Shown: in pieces, positions 19,301 through 29,042 of the stretch
Position numbering within the stretch: the first letter of the stretch is position 1
How the letters are laid out: the number at the start of each line of letters is the position of its first letter
Position numbers and translations under genes: made by a program
Assembly (NCBI GenBank): GCA_016786595.1
Contig: JAEUWB010000003.1
Coordinates: forward strand, 62,001-126,000
DNA from: a bacterium
GTDB taxonomy: Bacteria; Bdellovibrionota_C; UBA2361; SZUA-149; JAEUWB01
Length of the DNA stretch: 64,000 nt
Direction of reading: 5' to 3'
The notes under the pieces: model-generated
The model's database searches: none
Seen by the model: the letters and a program-made list of their open reading frames with translations, nothing else
Told to the model about the DNA's origin: nothing

Positions 19301-19341
19301 AGAACCGGACGACGAATGAAAATATCGGTAAATGATCCCAT
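16309..19341 (-). CDS. RND efflux pump inner-membrane permease (AcrB/MexB-like, HAE1)
   Basis: 1010 aa, the family's usual size. The first helix (FIRRPVLATCINLIILVAGIYA) and the internally duplicated 12-helix architecture are evident. The proton-relay aspartates in TM4, GLVVDDAIVMLENIERH, are residues 402-403, matching AcrB D407/D408. Large periplasmic loops follow helices 1 and 7. It takes up drugs, dyes or lipophilic compounds from periplasm and membrane and exports them using the proton gradient. It is 15 bp after the adaptor gene. No TolC-type outer-membrane channel is present in the window, so that partner must be elsewhere. Substrates cannot be predicted. Confidence 0.95.
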   Translation of the reverse strand: MGSFTDIFIRRPVLATCINLIILVAGIYALFTLNVRQYPRSDVSVVTVKTAYIGANADLVRGFVTTALERAIASADGIDYLESSSAQSLSTITAHLRLNYDVNDALTQIQAKVAQVRNDLPPEAEAPIITVESADNRFASMYLSFASDVLEQNEISDYLLRVVQPQLSAVPGVQKADILGGRTFAMRVWLKPNRLEAFKITPAQVEQALRANNFLSAIGSTKGSMTVVPLTANTDVQTPEQFKSLIIREEAGSMVRLGDIADVILGAENYDEEVRFGGKKATFMGIWALPNANSLDVIKRVRDVIPQIQNNAPKGLSVGIPYDATAYIRNALKEVIKTLTETILIVIVVIFLFLGSLRTVIVPVVAIPLSLVGAGMIMAASGFSVNLLTLLAIVLSVGLVVDDAIVMLENIERHVAEGLPPLDAAIKAARELAGPIIAMTITLATVYTPIAIQGGLTGALFKEFAFTLAGAVLVSGFVALTLSPMMSSRLIKHGEKPTNFKIKIEATFEALRLRYIKLLSKSLNLRPGMITFAILMMLLIFPLYMFSMKELAPREDQGVVFGIVQAAPNSTVDQTLLYTNKVQDVFTSFPEYQTSFQLTMPTGGFSGMLLKPWSERSRTVEEIEPEAWQKAGTIPGVRVIMTSPPPLPGGSDFPVEFVVTTTAEPRQLVEIAYTLVGEAFKSGMFMFADADLKFDLPQASIEINHDQVAAMGLRLQDVGRDLGVLLGGNYTNRFRIQGRSYKVIPQVERLARLTPEQIKNLYITGPKGEMIALGTIATIKNTVEPRSLNRFQQLNSVKIQGAFTPNASIDQALTVLEKKAKEILPEGYTIDYAGESRQLRKEQNALTTVILLAAILIFLVLASQFESFRDPLIILLGSVPLALAGALIFVFLGFTSLNIYSQVGLVTLIGLVAKNGILIVEFANTLREQGVTKLEAIIQACSTRLRPVLMTSVATVAGHFPLILASGAGAGARNSIGIVLVTGMIIGTFFTLFVVPSIYMLVSGEHKRQH

Positions 19342-19356
19342 TTAAATTATTCCGGG

Positions 19357-20484
19357 TTAGCTGTTTGCTGGAGTGGGGGTGAGGCTGTTGGCAGGTGCAA
19401 CTTCGTTATTGATTGTGACTTGGGCTGCTGGTCTAAGCTTAAAGACGCCAGACGTAGCAACTTCATCTCCTGGTTTAAGGCCGGAGAGAATCGCTACTTG
19501 ATCTCCGCGCTGCTTCCCTAAGCGCACGACTTGAGGATTTACACCCGTGTATTCTTCACCTTTTTCATTTTTCATTTTTGAGACGATAAAAACAGTATCA
19601 CCAAAGGGGGCGTAATTGATGCTTGTCACAGGCAGCGGAATGACTTTCGTAACTTGTGGGAGCTTGAGTTCAATGCTGACAAACATCCCGGGGCGAATTA
19701 ATCCTTCTGCGTTATTTAAGAGCGCGCGCACCCCAATATTTCTCGTGTGTTGGTCGACCTGAGGATTGACTGTGGAAACTTGCGCCCTGAAGCTTTGGTT
19801 TTGTAGTGCCTCGGTTGTTACAGTAATTTCTAGACCTGTCGTGAGGATCGAAGAGTAAGCCTGCGGTAAACTGAAGTCGATAAAAACTTGAGAACGGTCA
19901 AATAAGGGCACAACTGCCGTTCCTGCCGTCAGATATTGACCAATTGTGACTTGAATAATCCCAAGTTCTCCACGAAATGGAGCAATAATTCTCTTTCTGG
20001 CAATTCGCGCTGCTAGAGCTTCTTCATTAGCGTTTGCAGATGCCAGTTGCTCTTTGGCGGTTTCGTAATCACTTTCAGAGAATGCTTTGCGATTGAAAAG
20101 CTCCTGTGCTCGCAAAAAATTTCTACGCGCCCAGGTAGATTTAGCCTGCGCTGATTTTAAATCAGCCTCTTCAACTGCAGTATCAAGCTCAGCAATTAAT
20201 GTGCCAGCTTCAACAATTTGACCTGAAGTAATATGCACAGCTTTAACTGTCCCTGCTTCTTCAACACTCAAGAGCGCCCCGCGCAGTGGGCTAACCGATC
20301 CCGAAGCTTGCAAGCTATCATTCCAAACTTCTTCTCTAGCTTTCATCGTAGTGATTGCCTCTGGCGGTGGACCGAATCGCTGAGACATGATCTGCGCAAT
20401 TTGGCAGCCTTTAATTCCAGCCAAACAAAGGAATAAAATCCCGAATGCCGAAACGGCATAAATAATTTGTTTCTTTCTAGTCAT
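19357..20484 (-). CDS. RND efflux periplasmic adaptor (membrane fusion protein)
   Basis: 375 aa from ATG 20484 (a TTG four codons earlier is less likely). N-terminal anchor (IIYAVSAFGILFLCLAGI), barrel-sandwich/lipoyl halves (GSVSPLRGALLSVEEAGTVKAVHITSGQIVEAGTLIAELD and RIIAPFRGELGIIQVTIGQYLTAGTAVVPLFD) separated by a helical hairpin (TAVEEADLKSAQAKSTWARR...), then beta-barrel and membrane-proximal domains. It links the permease to an outer-membrane channel. First gene of the adaptor-permease-BON operon; a divergent gene begins at 20543. Confidence 0.94.
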   Translation of the reverse strand: MTRKKQIIYAVSAFGILFLCLAGIKGCQIAQIMSQRFGPPPEAITTMKAREEVWNDSLQASGSVSPLRGALLSVEEAGTVKAVHITSGQIVEAGTLIAELDTAVEEADLKSAQAKSTWARRNFLRAQELFNRKAFSESDYETAKEQLASANANEEALAARIARKRIIAPFRGELGIIQVTIGQYLTAGTAVVPLFDRSQVFIDFSLPQAYSSILTTGLEITVTTEALQNQSFRAQVSTVNPQVDQHTRNIGVRALLNNAEGLIRPGMFVSIELKLPQVTKVIPLPVTSINYAPFGDTVFIVSKMKNEKGEEYTGVNPQVVRLGKQRGDQVAILSGLKPGDEVATSGVFKLRPAAQVTINNEVAPANSLTPTPANS

Positions 20485-20542
20485 AAGGATAGGCAAGCTA
20501 GCAGAGCTAGAGTTTTTCTGCCAATTTTGTTAGAAATTCTTA

Positions 20543-21919
20543 ATGCATCGAGCATCCGCCCTAGATCAACTTTTCGTAAACTTAGAAACCGTTACCACTC
20601 GCCAAACGATCGCGATCGTTAATTTTCTAACTGAAGCTCCAGACGTTGAGGTATTAAATTACGCCGTTGACGATCTTTTAAAAGTACTGCCCCGACTTGG
20701 GGAGTCCTATCAGGATAAATCTTGGACGGCACAAAGTAGCAACCGAGATTTTTTAGAAATTATCAAATGTCTTCCTGGCGAGACCACAGAGCAGCGTCTG
20801 GAAGAACGCTTCTCTCGGGGGTTAGATGTTCGAGACCAACCCTGGAAAGTAGTGTTAATTCTACCTAGTAAGATTCAGCCCGGCCAGATTCAGCCCAGCC
20901 AGATTCAGCTGGGCCAGATTCTATCCGGCCAAGCTACGACTAATAATCAACCAGTGCTCTTGAACTTATATCACCATGCTTTCGTCGATGGTTTAGGATG
21001 CCGAAAAATTCTTGAAGCTTTATGTAAGCTCACAACTGGGAAAATTGATTCAAAACGAATTCTTTCTGAGCGTAAACTTCAGCCGATAGAACAAGACGGA
21101 AGCCATGAAGCTAAATTGTACAACAAAATCTATAGTCAGAAGCGCAGCGTCCTTAGATGGCTGGCGGAATTATTTAAAGCCCCGGCAACTTCCGTCTTTA
21201 ATGGTCAGAATTCTAATCAACGTAAAGTTATTTTTCGCGATTTTGATTTGCAGCGCTTGCAGCCTTTAAAGAAACACTATGCTTGTTCGATGAATGATTT
21301 GTTAGTTGCCATGCTCGCGCGTGCCTGTGGCCTCTTGCATCAGCAGACTGGAACTAAGTTGCCGGAAATTCGCTTTTTAGTACCTTTTAGTTCGCGTGCA
21401 GCCTCTGAGCAGTATGCTTTGGGAAACCGCCTTTCAGGTGTAGCTGTGCCAATTAAACTCGACACTTTAGAAATCCCAGCATTAATTTCCAAAGTGTCGC
21501 GAGAAATCTCTGATCTAATGCAAAGCGGGGCACAGGGGGCCTATTTTGTTGTTGGCGAAATGGTTTCGAGAATTCCAAGTCTCAGGTTCCAACGTTTTCT
21601 CTGTGAGTTGCAAGCCAGACGCACGCATTTTATTTGTACAAATGTGCCGATTTCGGCGGCAAGCCCGCTTTATTTGGGCAACACCACGGTGAGTGCAACC
21701 TATGGCTTGCCGGCTTTAATGCGCGGACAGGGCATTGCTGTCGGCTTGATCACTTATAACCATAAGCTTGGCCTCTCAATTGTTTATGACCCAGCTATTA
21801 CCTCGCAAGCAGAAACCCTGGCAGAGATTTTCCTGGCTGAACTTGAGAAATTGGCAATTACATTTATCCAGCTCGATTCAGCTGGCATCCAACCTTTGCA
21901 GAGGTTGTCAGCGACTTAA
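20543..21919 (+). CDS. Condensation/WS-DGAT-like acyltransferase
   Basis: 458 aa. The motif HHAFVDG at residues 144-150 is the HHxxxDG active site of the CoA-dependent acyltransferase fold (wax ester synthase/diacylglycerol acyltransferase, condensation domains). Later segments (MNDLLVAMLARACGLLHQQ, RFLVPFSSRAASEQYALGNRLSG, FICTNVPISAASPLYLGNTTVSATYG, LSIVYDPAITS) fit the C-terminal half of WS/DGAT proteins, so transfer of an acyl group to an alcohol or glycerolipid is likely. Just before the active site (about residues 110-129) lies a 15-bp x4 minisatellite encoding a Gln/Ile/Pro-rich loop. A small gene follows after 23 bp (start 21943). Exact substrate unknown. Confidence 0.65.
   Translation: MHRASALDQLFVNLETVTTRQTIAIVNFLTEAPDVEVLNYAVDDLLKVLPRLGESYQDKSWTAQSSNRDFLEIIKCLPGETTEQRLEERFSRGLDVRDQPWKVVLILPSKIQPGQIQPSQIQLGQILSGQATTNNQPVLLNLYHHAFVDGLGCRKILEALCKLTTGKIDSKRILSERKLQPIEQDGSHEAKLYNKIYSQKRSVLRWLAELFKAPATSVFNGQNSNQRKVIFRDFDLQRLQPLKKHYACSMNDLLVAMLARACGLLHQQTGTKLPEIRFLVPFSSRAASEQYALGNRLSGVAVPIKLDTLEIPALISKVSREISDLMQSGAQGAYFVVGEMVSRIPSLRFQRFLCELQARRTHFICTNVPISAASPLYLGNTTVSATYGLPALMRGQGIAVGLITYNHKLGLSIVYDPAITSQAETLAEIFLAELEKLAITFIQLDSAGIQPLQRLSAT
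20871..20930 (+). repeat. 15-bp tandem repeat x4 inside the acyltransferase gene
   Basis: Four in-frame units (20871, 20886, 20901, 20916), each beginning AGATTC with consensus AGATTCAGCCCGGCC, drifting toward the end. They encode QIQPG-type pentapeptides. The frame is kept, so copy-number change would alter loop length without breaking the protein. Confidence 0.9.
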
Positions 21920-21942
21920 AATTCTTGTATGAATCTGGGCAT

Positions 21943-22263
21943 ATGGCAGTGAAGAAACAGAAAGAAGCTGACAAGGAAAAATTAGCTGAGCAGACATTTC
22001 GTGCTCTGACAAAAGTTTTCAAGCATAATGGTATTGCTGTGCGGCGCGAGCAACTTAGCCGCAGCCGTGCTTACCGCGTCAAAAGCGGCTCGTGCTTTCT
22101 TAAGCAAGAGCGCATGCTTTTTGTGGACAATCGACTATCTGCCGTCCAACAGAACTCAATCCTTACAGACTTCTTGTTCGATACGAAACTTGAAGTGACG
22201 ACAGAGTGCCTCGAAGCCCTGAGTCCTGCTTCACGTAAACTTGTCGAAAATCACTTCGCTTAA
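21943..22263 (+). CDS. Small basic protein of unknown function
   Basis: 106 aa from ATG 21943 (a TTG six codons upstream is less likely). Very charged N-terminus (MAVKKQKEADKEKLAEQTFR) and a compact remainder with RVKSGSCFLKQERMLFVDNRLS and KLVENHFA. No family recognised from the sequence. It lies between the acyltransferase and mreB in the same direction, with a 101-bp gap before mreB that contains a hairpin (CCACGC...GCGTGG), so it probably ends the acyltransferase transcript. Confidence 0.65.
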   Translation: MAVKKQKEADKEKLAEQTFRALTKVFKHNGIAVRREQLSRSRAYRVKSGSCFLKQERMLFVDNRLSAVQQNSILTDFLFDTKLEVTTECLEALSPASRKLVENHFA

Positions 22264-22334
22264 CCTATCCAGCCACGCAGATTGCATTTTATTCTCTGGG
22301 CGTGGTATTAAGTCCTACCCGATATCAACCGTAG

Positions 22335-23399
<1,065 letters not shown>

Positions 23400-23571
23400 T
23401 TCTAAAAATAGTTCCGAAGCGGGGAAGTATTTATGTTCAAATACCTCCTTTCTTGAGTGCAATTGCTGTAGCAAACTGCACACCAAAACCAGGCACAATG
23501 ATTGACCGTTGTATCATACCACAGACCTATGGAACTATACGGCTCGTTGTAAAAAATAGCAGTCATAAGTA
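23400..23571 (+). other. mreB-mreC spacer
   Basis: 172 bp without a gene. A hairpin-prone sequence (GTGCAATTGC, TGTA loop, GCAAACTGCAC) is at about 23457-23482. The spacer is unusually long for mreB-mreC and may hold a second promoter or an attenuator; neither can be shown. Confidence 0.3.
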
Positions 23572-24453
23572 ATGGAATTTCTACGCCGCCATAGCTTGAT
23601 CTTAACTTCACTCTTGCTTTTTGTAAGTTCTTTGCAGCTTATGTCGGCTAGCGTGAAAGATCCTGAACTTGCTCGCAGTGGTTCACGCGGCTTGCAGTAT
23701 CTGCTTGCACCAGTGCAAGCGCTACACCACGGCTCGGTATCCTCCTTTAGTTCAATCTGGAACCGCTATATCGACTTGGTTAACGTAGAAGTTGAAAGAA
23801 CGGAGCTGGCCCAGCGCCTGAAAGCTCTTGAAGCAGAGAACTCGAGACTACTTGAGTTTGAAAGCGAAAATAAAAGGCTCCGCGAACTATTAACTTTTTC
23901 CACAGAGACTGGCTTTGAAGGAGCAACTGCCAATGTGATCGGACATGACGCTTTACACCGGGTGAGGTCGATCACCATTGACAAGGGACGCGCCGATGGC
24001 ATTGACGTTGGATTGGCAGTTGTCGATGGGCATGGAATTATTGGCCAGACAATTGTCGCCACCGACCACAGCGCTCGTGTTTTGTTGTTAACAGACAGCA
24101 CCAGTGCAGTTGATGCCATCGTTCAAGGTAGCCGTGCCCCAGGGATCGCTGAAGGCGATGGTCTAGATAAATTACGTTTACGTTATGTACTTAAAGAATA
24201 TCCAATTGCGGTTGGAGACCGCGTTATTGCTTCGGGTTTTGGCGGGATTTTTCCTAAGGGAACCTTACTTGGCGTAGTCTCAAAGGTTGATCCACATGGC
24301 CATGATTTATTTCAAGAAGTTGAATTTACGCCCAGCGTTGATTTGAACCGCTTGGAAACTGTGATGGTGATTTTACCTACACGTCACCCCCAAGCATCTG
24401 TAAATGTAACTCCTAAAAACAACTCTCAGCCAGCGCAAACAAAACCAAATTAA
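23572..24453 (+). CDS. mreC: MreC rod-shape determining protein
   Basis: 293 aa. An N-terminal signal-anchor (HSLILTSLLLFVSSLQLMSAS) is followed by a coiled coil (VEVERTELAQRLKALEAENSRLLEFESENKRLRELL, about 65-105) and the MreC beta-barrel domains (VIGHDALHRVRSITIDKGRADGIDVGLAVVDGHGIIGQ). The C-terminal about 20 residues are Pro/Gln/Asn-rich. It is periplasmic and activates the PBP2-RodA synthase. mreD starts 3 bp downstream. Confidence 0.97.
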   Translation: MEFLRRHSLILTSLLLFVSSLQLMSASVKDPELARSGSRGLQYLLAPVQALHHGSVSSFSSIWNRYIDLVNVEVERTELAQRLKALEAENSRLLEFESENKRLRELLTFSTETGFEGATANVIGHDALHRVRSITIDKGRADGIDVGLAVVDGHGIIGQTIVATDHSARVLLLTDSTSAVDAIVQGSRAPGIAEGDGLDKLRLRYVLKEYPIAVGDRVIASGFGGIFPKGTLLGVVSKVDPHGHDLFQEVEFTPSVDLNRLETVMVILPTRHPQASVNVTPKNNSQPAQTKPN

Positions 24454-24456
24454 CCT

Positions 24457-24987
24457 ATGGGCAAGACGTTTATTAAATTCTTTTTCATTTTCTTATTTGG
24501 TTTAGTTGTGCAGACGATTTTTGCACATACATTTTACCCCGCGCGCATTGCCCCCGATATTATTTTAATTTTAATGGTTTTTGTGGCCGTCGAGCATCAC
24601 TCTCCAGCAGGTGTTGCCGGTGCGTTCTTACTGGGTCTTGCCTCGGACTTTGCCTCGGCCCAATATCTTGGCCCAGATGCTGCCGCTGGAATTATGGTTT
24701 TCCTTTTTATTACGCTTGTTGCGCGCAATGTTTATGCTGAACATGCGCTGACATTTTCTATTCTTGTCGCAGTTGCCTTGCCGCTTAAAAAATTAACGAC
24801 AGCTGGCTTGATCGCATTTTATACGAATCACCCGCTAAATACAGCGCTATTTTTTAGTAAGAATTTCGCCGGAGAACTGCTGCTGACAGTAATTATCGCG
24901 CCACTAGTGATGTTCATGCTTAGTAAGGCGCAGCGAATTCCCAGCCGTGACACGGTGCGTAGGCAAACACTAGAACGCTTCCAATGA
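24457..24987 (+). CDS. mreD: MreD membrane protein
   Basis: 176 aa with about five membrane helices (FIKFFFIFLFGLVVQTIFA, DIILILMVFVAVEH, GVAGAFLLGLASDFASAQYLG, GIMVFLFITLVARNVYAEH, LLLTVIIAPLVMFML). Acts with MreC in the elongasome. Its TGA overlaps the mrdA start (ATGA). Weakly conserved family; identity is supported by topology and position. Confidence 0.93.
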   Translation: MGKTFIKFFFIFLFGLVVQTIFAHTFYPARIAPDIILILMVFVAVEHHSPAGVAGAFLLGLASDFASAQYLGPDAAAGIMVFLFITLVARNVYAEHALTFSILVAVALPLKKLTTAGLIAFYTNHPLNTALFFSKNFAGELLLTVIIAPLVMFMLSKAQRIPSRDTVRRQTLERFQ

Positions 24988-26867
24988 TACTCGAGCACAA
25001 TGTATTTGGAAAACGCTTAGTCCTCAGTGCGGCAGTTGTCAGCCTAGCATTTCTCACAATCATTTTACGCCTCTATTACCTACAGGGAGTTAAGGGCGAG
25101 TATTTCCGCGACTTATCAGAAAATAATAGACGCCGTATGGTCCGCACTAGTGCCCCACGCGGCATAATTTATGATCGCGAAGGCAGGCCGCTTGTAAAAA
25201 ATCGACCAGCTTTTGATGTCGCAGTTATTTTAGAAGACGTGCCTAAACTGGATCTCTTGCTTGAAAAACTCGCAAGTCTGACTGGTCGTAGTGTCGCTTC
25301 GCTACAAGCGCAGTTGAAAAAAGACAGCCGCAAGCACCACCCTTTCGAACCCAAGGTCCTGATCCCCGATATTACGCGGGAAGAATTAGCAATGGTGCGA
25401 GTGCACAGTTATGAACTCCCGGGCGTAATTATTAATGTCACCCCGCAGCGAATTTACCCCTATCAAAATCTCGCGGCTCAGCTTTTTGGATATACTAGGG
25501 AAATTTCAAAAACACAGTTGGAAGATGAAATTTATCGCGGATATCAGGTCGGGGATCTTGTTGGCCAGCAGGGCCTAGAAAAAACGTGGGAAAAAAGCCT
25601 ACGCGGGAAAAGTGGCTTTGTTTATGTTGAGGTTGATGCCCACGGCAATCGGCGTGGCGAACTAGGTGCCGTAGATAATACCCCAGGCGCTGATTTATAT
25701 TTGACGATTGATGCCGATCTACAAATCGCCGCCGAACAAGCTTTAGGCGTCGAGAAAGGTGCTGTCGTAATGCTCGATGTTAACTCTGGCGAAGTTTTAA
25801 CTTTAGCCTCAACGCCAACTTTCGATGCAAATTTATTGTCTGGAAATATTAATCAAGCTGAATGGCGACACGTACAGACCGACAAAGCCAAGCCATTATT
25901 AAACCGCGCCCTACTGGCTTTCCATCCTGGGTCAACTTTTAAACTTTTTACAGGCTTTGCTGGCCTTGCTGAAAAAGTCATTAATAGTTCTCACACGTAC
26001 TACTGTCCCGGATTTTACGCTTTTAAGGGACGGCGCTACCGCTGTCATAAGCATTCTGGCCACGGCAACCCAGATCTAAGAATGGCGATTACGGCCTCCT
26101 GCGATAGCTACTTTTATCAACTCGGTTTAGTCCTCGGAATTGAGCGTATCCATCAATATGCAACGATGTTTGGCATGGGGGCAAAAACTGAAATCGACCT
26201 ACCCGGCGAAAAAGCAGGCATCATTCCCTCGGAATCTTGGAAATTAAAAAACCTCGGCGAACGTTGGTATCAGGGCGAAACCCTCTCTGTTGTAATCGGT
26301 CAAGGTTATGTATCTGCAACTCCACTACAAATGGCTCTGGCAACTGCAACGCTGGCCAATGGCGGCACAGTTTATAAGCCGCACCTCGTTACCAAAGTCA
26401 TTCGACAACAACAAAACTCAATTCCTGAATCTACGCTAAAAGAAGTTCGCCCTGAGGTAATTCGGAAAATTGAAGTTGCTCCGCAAATTTTCGATCAAAT
26501 TAAGTCCTTTGCTGAGTCAGTCGTGATTGACCCCCATGGCACCGGACACAAAGCTCAAATTCAGGGGCTGCGCATTGGTGGTAAGACAGGAACAGCCCAA
26601 GTTGCTTCACTCGGCAAAGAGCATCTCGGTAAAGAATTTCAAGACCATGCCTGGTTTGTGGCATTTGCCCCGGTAGACAACCCACAAGTTGCAATTGCCG
26701 TATTGGTTGAAAACGGAGGACACGGCGGTGCAGCCGCAGCTCCTGTGGCTCAGAAAGTTCTTGAAAAATATTTTGTGAAAAAGGGAATGATCACCACGCC
26801 TACTGCAGGTCCTGATCCCTCACTAGAACAGGCAGCGCCAGTAACTGAGGAGCATCTAAGCGATTAG
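24984..26867 (+). CDS. mrdA: Penicillin-binding protein 2, elongasome transpeptidase
   Basis: 627 aa. One N-terminal membrane anchor, a dimerisation/pedestal domain (RTSAPRGIIYDREGRPLVKNRPAFD), and the transpeptidase domain with SxxK at S317-K320 (HPGSTFKLF), SxN-type motif ITASCDSYFYQLG, and K534-T-G-T (GGKTGTAQVA). All catalytic motifs intact. It cross-links peptidoglycan made by RodA during elongation and is a beta-lactam target. It overlaps mreD by 4 bp and is separated from rodA by 2 bp. Confidence 0.98.
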   Translation: MILEHNVFGKRLVLSAAVVSLAFLTIILRLYYLQGVKGEYFRDLSENNRRRMVRTSAPRGIIYDREGRPLVKNRPAFDVAVILEDVPKLDLLLEKLASLTGRSVASLQAQLKKDSRKHHPFEPKVLIPDITREELAMVRVHSYELPGVIINVTPQRIYPYQNLAAQLFGYTREISKTQLEDEIYRGYQVGDLVGQQGLEKTWEKSLRGKSGFVYVEVDAHGNRRGELGAVDNTPGADLYLTIDADLQIAAEQALGVEKGAVVMLDVNSGEVLTLASTPTFDANLLSGNINQAEWRHVQTDKAKPLLNRALLAFHPGSTFKLFTGFAGLAEKVINSSHTYYCPGFYAFKGRRYRCHKHSGHGNPDLRMAITASCDSYFYQLGLVLGIERIHQYATMFGMGAKTEIDLPGEKAGIIPSESWKLKNLGERWYQGETLSVVIGQGYVSATPLQMALATATLANGGTVYKPHLVTKVIRQQQNSIPESTLKEVRPEVIRKIEVAPQIFDQIKSFAESVVIDPHGTGHKAQIQGLRIGGKTGTAQVASLGKEHLGKEFQDHAWFVAFAPVDNPQVAIAVLVENGGHGGAAAAPVAQKVLEKYFVKKGMITTPTAGPDPSLEQAAPVTEEHLSD

Positions 26868-26869
26868 CC

Positions 26870-27988
26870 ATGACCACAATTGCCCGTAAACAACGCTCTC
26901 TCTTAGCTAATCTAGATTGGACACTCTTTATCTCCATGCTGATGATTTGTTGCTTCGGCCTAAGCGTTTTATATAGCGCCGGATATAACCCCGAAACCGG
27001 TCAAAGCTATCAAATGAAAAAGCAACTCTACGCAATGTGCGTAGGCACAGTTGCGTTTCTGATCGCCATGAGCCTAAACCCGACCTTCTTTAAGCGCTGG
27101 GCCTGGGTCTTCTACGGTTTAGCACTTTTCGCTCTGGCTCTCTTAGATTTCGGCGGAATTACCGTTAAAGGCTCTCGCCGCTGGCTCGATCTCGGAAGCT
27201 TCCGCATGCAACCTTCAGAATTTATGAAGCTCGGCATTATCCTTGCTTTCGCTCGCTACTTTGATGATGATAATTTCCCGCACGAAGGACTAACATTCAA
27301 AACTCTGCTGCTCCCATTAATTATTTTATTCGTCCCAGTCGTGCTAATCCTCGTCCAACCCGACCTCGGCACAGCGCTAGTTAACACCGCAATCGGCGGA
27401 ACAATGCTGCTGCTTGTAGGCATTCGCCCCAAAACCCTGCTAATTCTCATCTTCACTGGGTGCCTGGCACTGATCCCGGCGTGGAGCATGCTTAAAGATT
27501 ATCAACGCGAACGCGTGGTCAATTTTCTCAATCCAGAAAATGATCCACTAGGCACCGGATACCATGCAATTCAATCGAAAATTGCGGTAGGTTCAGGCGG
27601 ACTTACTGGAAAAGGTTTCCTCCAAGGCACACAAACTCAGCTGAGCTTCCTCCCTGAAGAAACTACCGATTTCATCTTCTCAGTGCTTGCCGAAGAACGC
27701 GGCTTTGTCGGCACCGCCCTAGCTTTAATCTTATACGGATTCTTGGTTTTTCACGCCCTCGGCATTGCCGAACGCTCAAGCGACCGCTTCTCCGCCCTTG
27801 TCGTCGTAGGCGTAGCAGCAATGCTCTTTTGGCACGTAGTCATGAATATCGGCATGGTTATCGGCCTGCTTCCAGTTGTCGGCGTAACATTACCACTCTT
27901 AAGCTATGGAGGCTCCTCAGTTGTGACAATTATGTCCGGCTTGGGTTTAGTCGCAGGAATCCGGATGCGCCGCTTTTTATTCTCCTAA
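26870..27988 (+). CDS. rodA: RodA, SEDS-family peptidoglycan glycosyltransferase
   Basis: 372 aa with about ten membrane helices. SEDS signatures: GSRRWLDLGSFRMQPSEFMKLGIILAFARYF, QPDLGTALVNTAIGG, and the C-terminal VVGVTLPLLSYGGSSVVTIMSGLGLV. Also the large periplasmic loop with AVGSGGLTGKGFLQGTQTQLSFLPEETTDFIFSVLAEE. It polymerises lipid II into glycan strands with PBP2. Last gene of the mre cluster; a repeat hairpin begins directly after its stop. Confidence 0.98.
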   Translation: MTTIARKQRSLLANLDWTLFISMLMICCFGLSVLYSAGYNPETGQSYQMKKQLYAMCVGTVAFLIAMSLNPTFFKRWAWVFYGLALFALALLDFGGITVKGSRRWLDLGSFRMQPSEFMKLGIILAFARYFDDDNFPHEGLTFKTLLLPLIILFVPVVLILVQPDLGTALVNTAIGGTMLLLVGIRPKTLLILIFTGCLALIPAWSMLKDYQRERVVNFLNPENDPLGTGYHAIQSKIAVGSGGLTGKGFLQGTQTQLSFLPEETTDFIFSVLAEERGFVGTALALILYGFLVFHALGIAERSSDRFSALVVVGVAAMLFWHVVMNIGMVIGLLPVVGVTLPLLSYGGSSVVTIMSGLGLVAGIRMRRFLFS

Positions 27989-28041
27989 CTTACTTTTTCT
28001 TTCACACCAGCGTGAACGGTGAAAAAGTAAGCAAAAAGAAA
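27989..28041. repeat. Hairpin repeat sharing the TTTCTTTTTGCTTACTTTTT motif
   Basis: CTTACTTTTTC (27989-27999) pairs with GAAAAAGTAAG (28021-28031) directly after the rodA stop. The 20-base motif named in the call is present in reverse orientation at 28022-28041 and again three times in the tandem repeat at 55.7-56.0 kb. It may act as an mRNA 3' stem. The next 220 bp up to the gene ending at 28265 show nothing I recognise. Confidence 0.7.
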
Positions 28042-28264
28042 GCGGCTAAATTTTCTTCGAAAATTTGAAAAAGAAATAGTATAAACCGCATTTCGCTCTT
28101 GCTCTAACCTCGACGCCAACAGTGCGCATAGCTAGGGCGATTTTTTATACAGCCTCAACGTGCAGTCGAAAGATCTCCAAAATACATGGTAGAAATCCAC
28201 TTAACTCTCTGCTCGCTCACTTCGTTTACTCGGAATAAACGCAGGATCGCGGGAAATCCTTAAT

Positions 28265-28867
28265 TTAAAAGCTCGGGGGTTTTTGCCGGTCTTTTTTGGC
28301 ATGCGCCGGTGAGCATTTGCGGTAACCAGAAATGCAGGATTGCAGCATTTGGCTATAGTATTCAAATTGTGGCGTACTAAAGAGTAATAAACTGCCGTAA
28401 AGACTTGCCGCACGTTTATAAAATATGATTGCTTCTTTCGGTCGATCAAGCAGGCGTAGCGTTAGCGCAAGCAACCGCACTGCGCGGGCATATTGATCAA
28501 TCAACGGACGGCTAACATCTGAGTGTATTAAAAGCTCAAAGCGCAAGACCGCTTCACGAAATGCAGCACAGGCAGGCTCAAGTCGCCCGAGAGTTAGCAT
28601 ATTGCGACCATGATTGATCGCCAAGCGCGTGTAATCGTAGGGAGTTATTTTCTTAGTTTGGTTAGAAACCAAATGATCAAGCATGTTGATGGTGTCACGG
28701 TAAACAGAATCTGCGCTGGAGCGGTCGCCAATTTTTTCCAGCTCATAACCGAGCAGAAATAAACTACGCGCGCCGTTTTGGGCACTGATTTGTTCACTCT
28801 CCAATAGTTCTTTTGTGCGAGCGATGTCGTTATAAATTGCTGCGCGAGGTGTGGTCTGCTGCTTCAT
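28265..28867 (-). CDS. TPR-like helical protein, function unknown
   Basis: 200 aa, all-helical by appearance, with repeating A/L/Y patterns resembling tetratricopeptide units (ARSLFLLGYELEKIGDRSSADSVYRDTINML; RNMLTLGRLEPACAAFREAVLRFE; VRLLALTLRLLDRPKEAIIFYKRAASLYG). No signal peptide. The last 20 residues are basic (KCSPAHAKKDRQKPPSF). TPR proteins are scaffolds; partners unknown. It is isolated, facing the rodA hairpin. About 400 bp upstream (28868-29264) have no gene apart from the palindromic element listed separately. Confidence 0.7.
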   Translation of the reverse strand: MKQQTTPRAAIYNDIARTKELLESEQISAQNGARSLFLLGYELEKIGDRSSADSVYRDTINMLDHLVSNQTKKITPYDYTRLAINHGRNMLTLGRLEPACAAFREAVLRFELLIHSDVSRPLIDQYARAVRLLALTLRLLDRPKEAIIFYKRAASLYGSLLLFSTPQFEYYSQMLQSCISGYRKCSPAHAKKDRQKPPSF

Positions 28868-29042
28868 CTTTTAAGTTTCTTCCAACAACTTTGCGCTCTG
28901 ATAGCATTGCTGACTGGAGTAGACAAGTTAATGTTGTGATAAAAGTGCAGTCACTTCGGGATTAATCGTTAGAGTCCTAATTCTACCTTAAATCATTGGA
29001 AAAGAATTCCCGACATGCTATGTCACGAATCATGTATACCCC

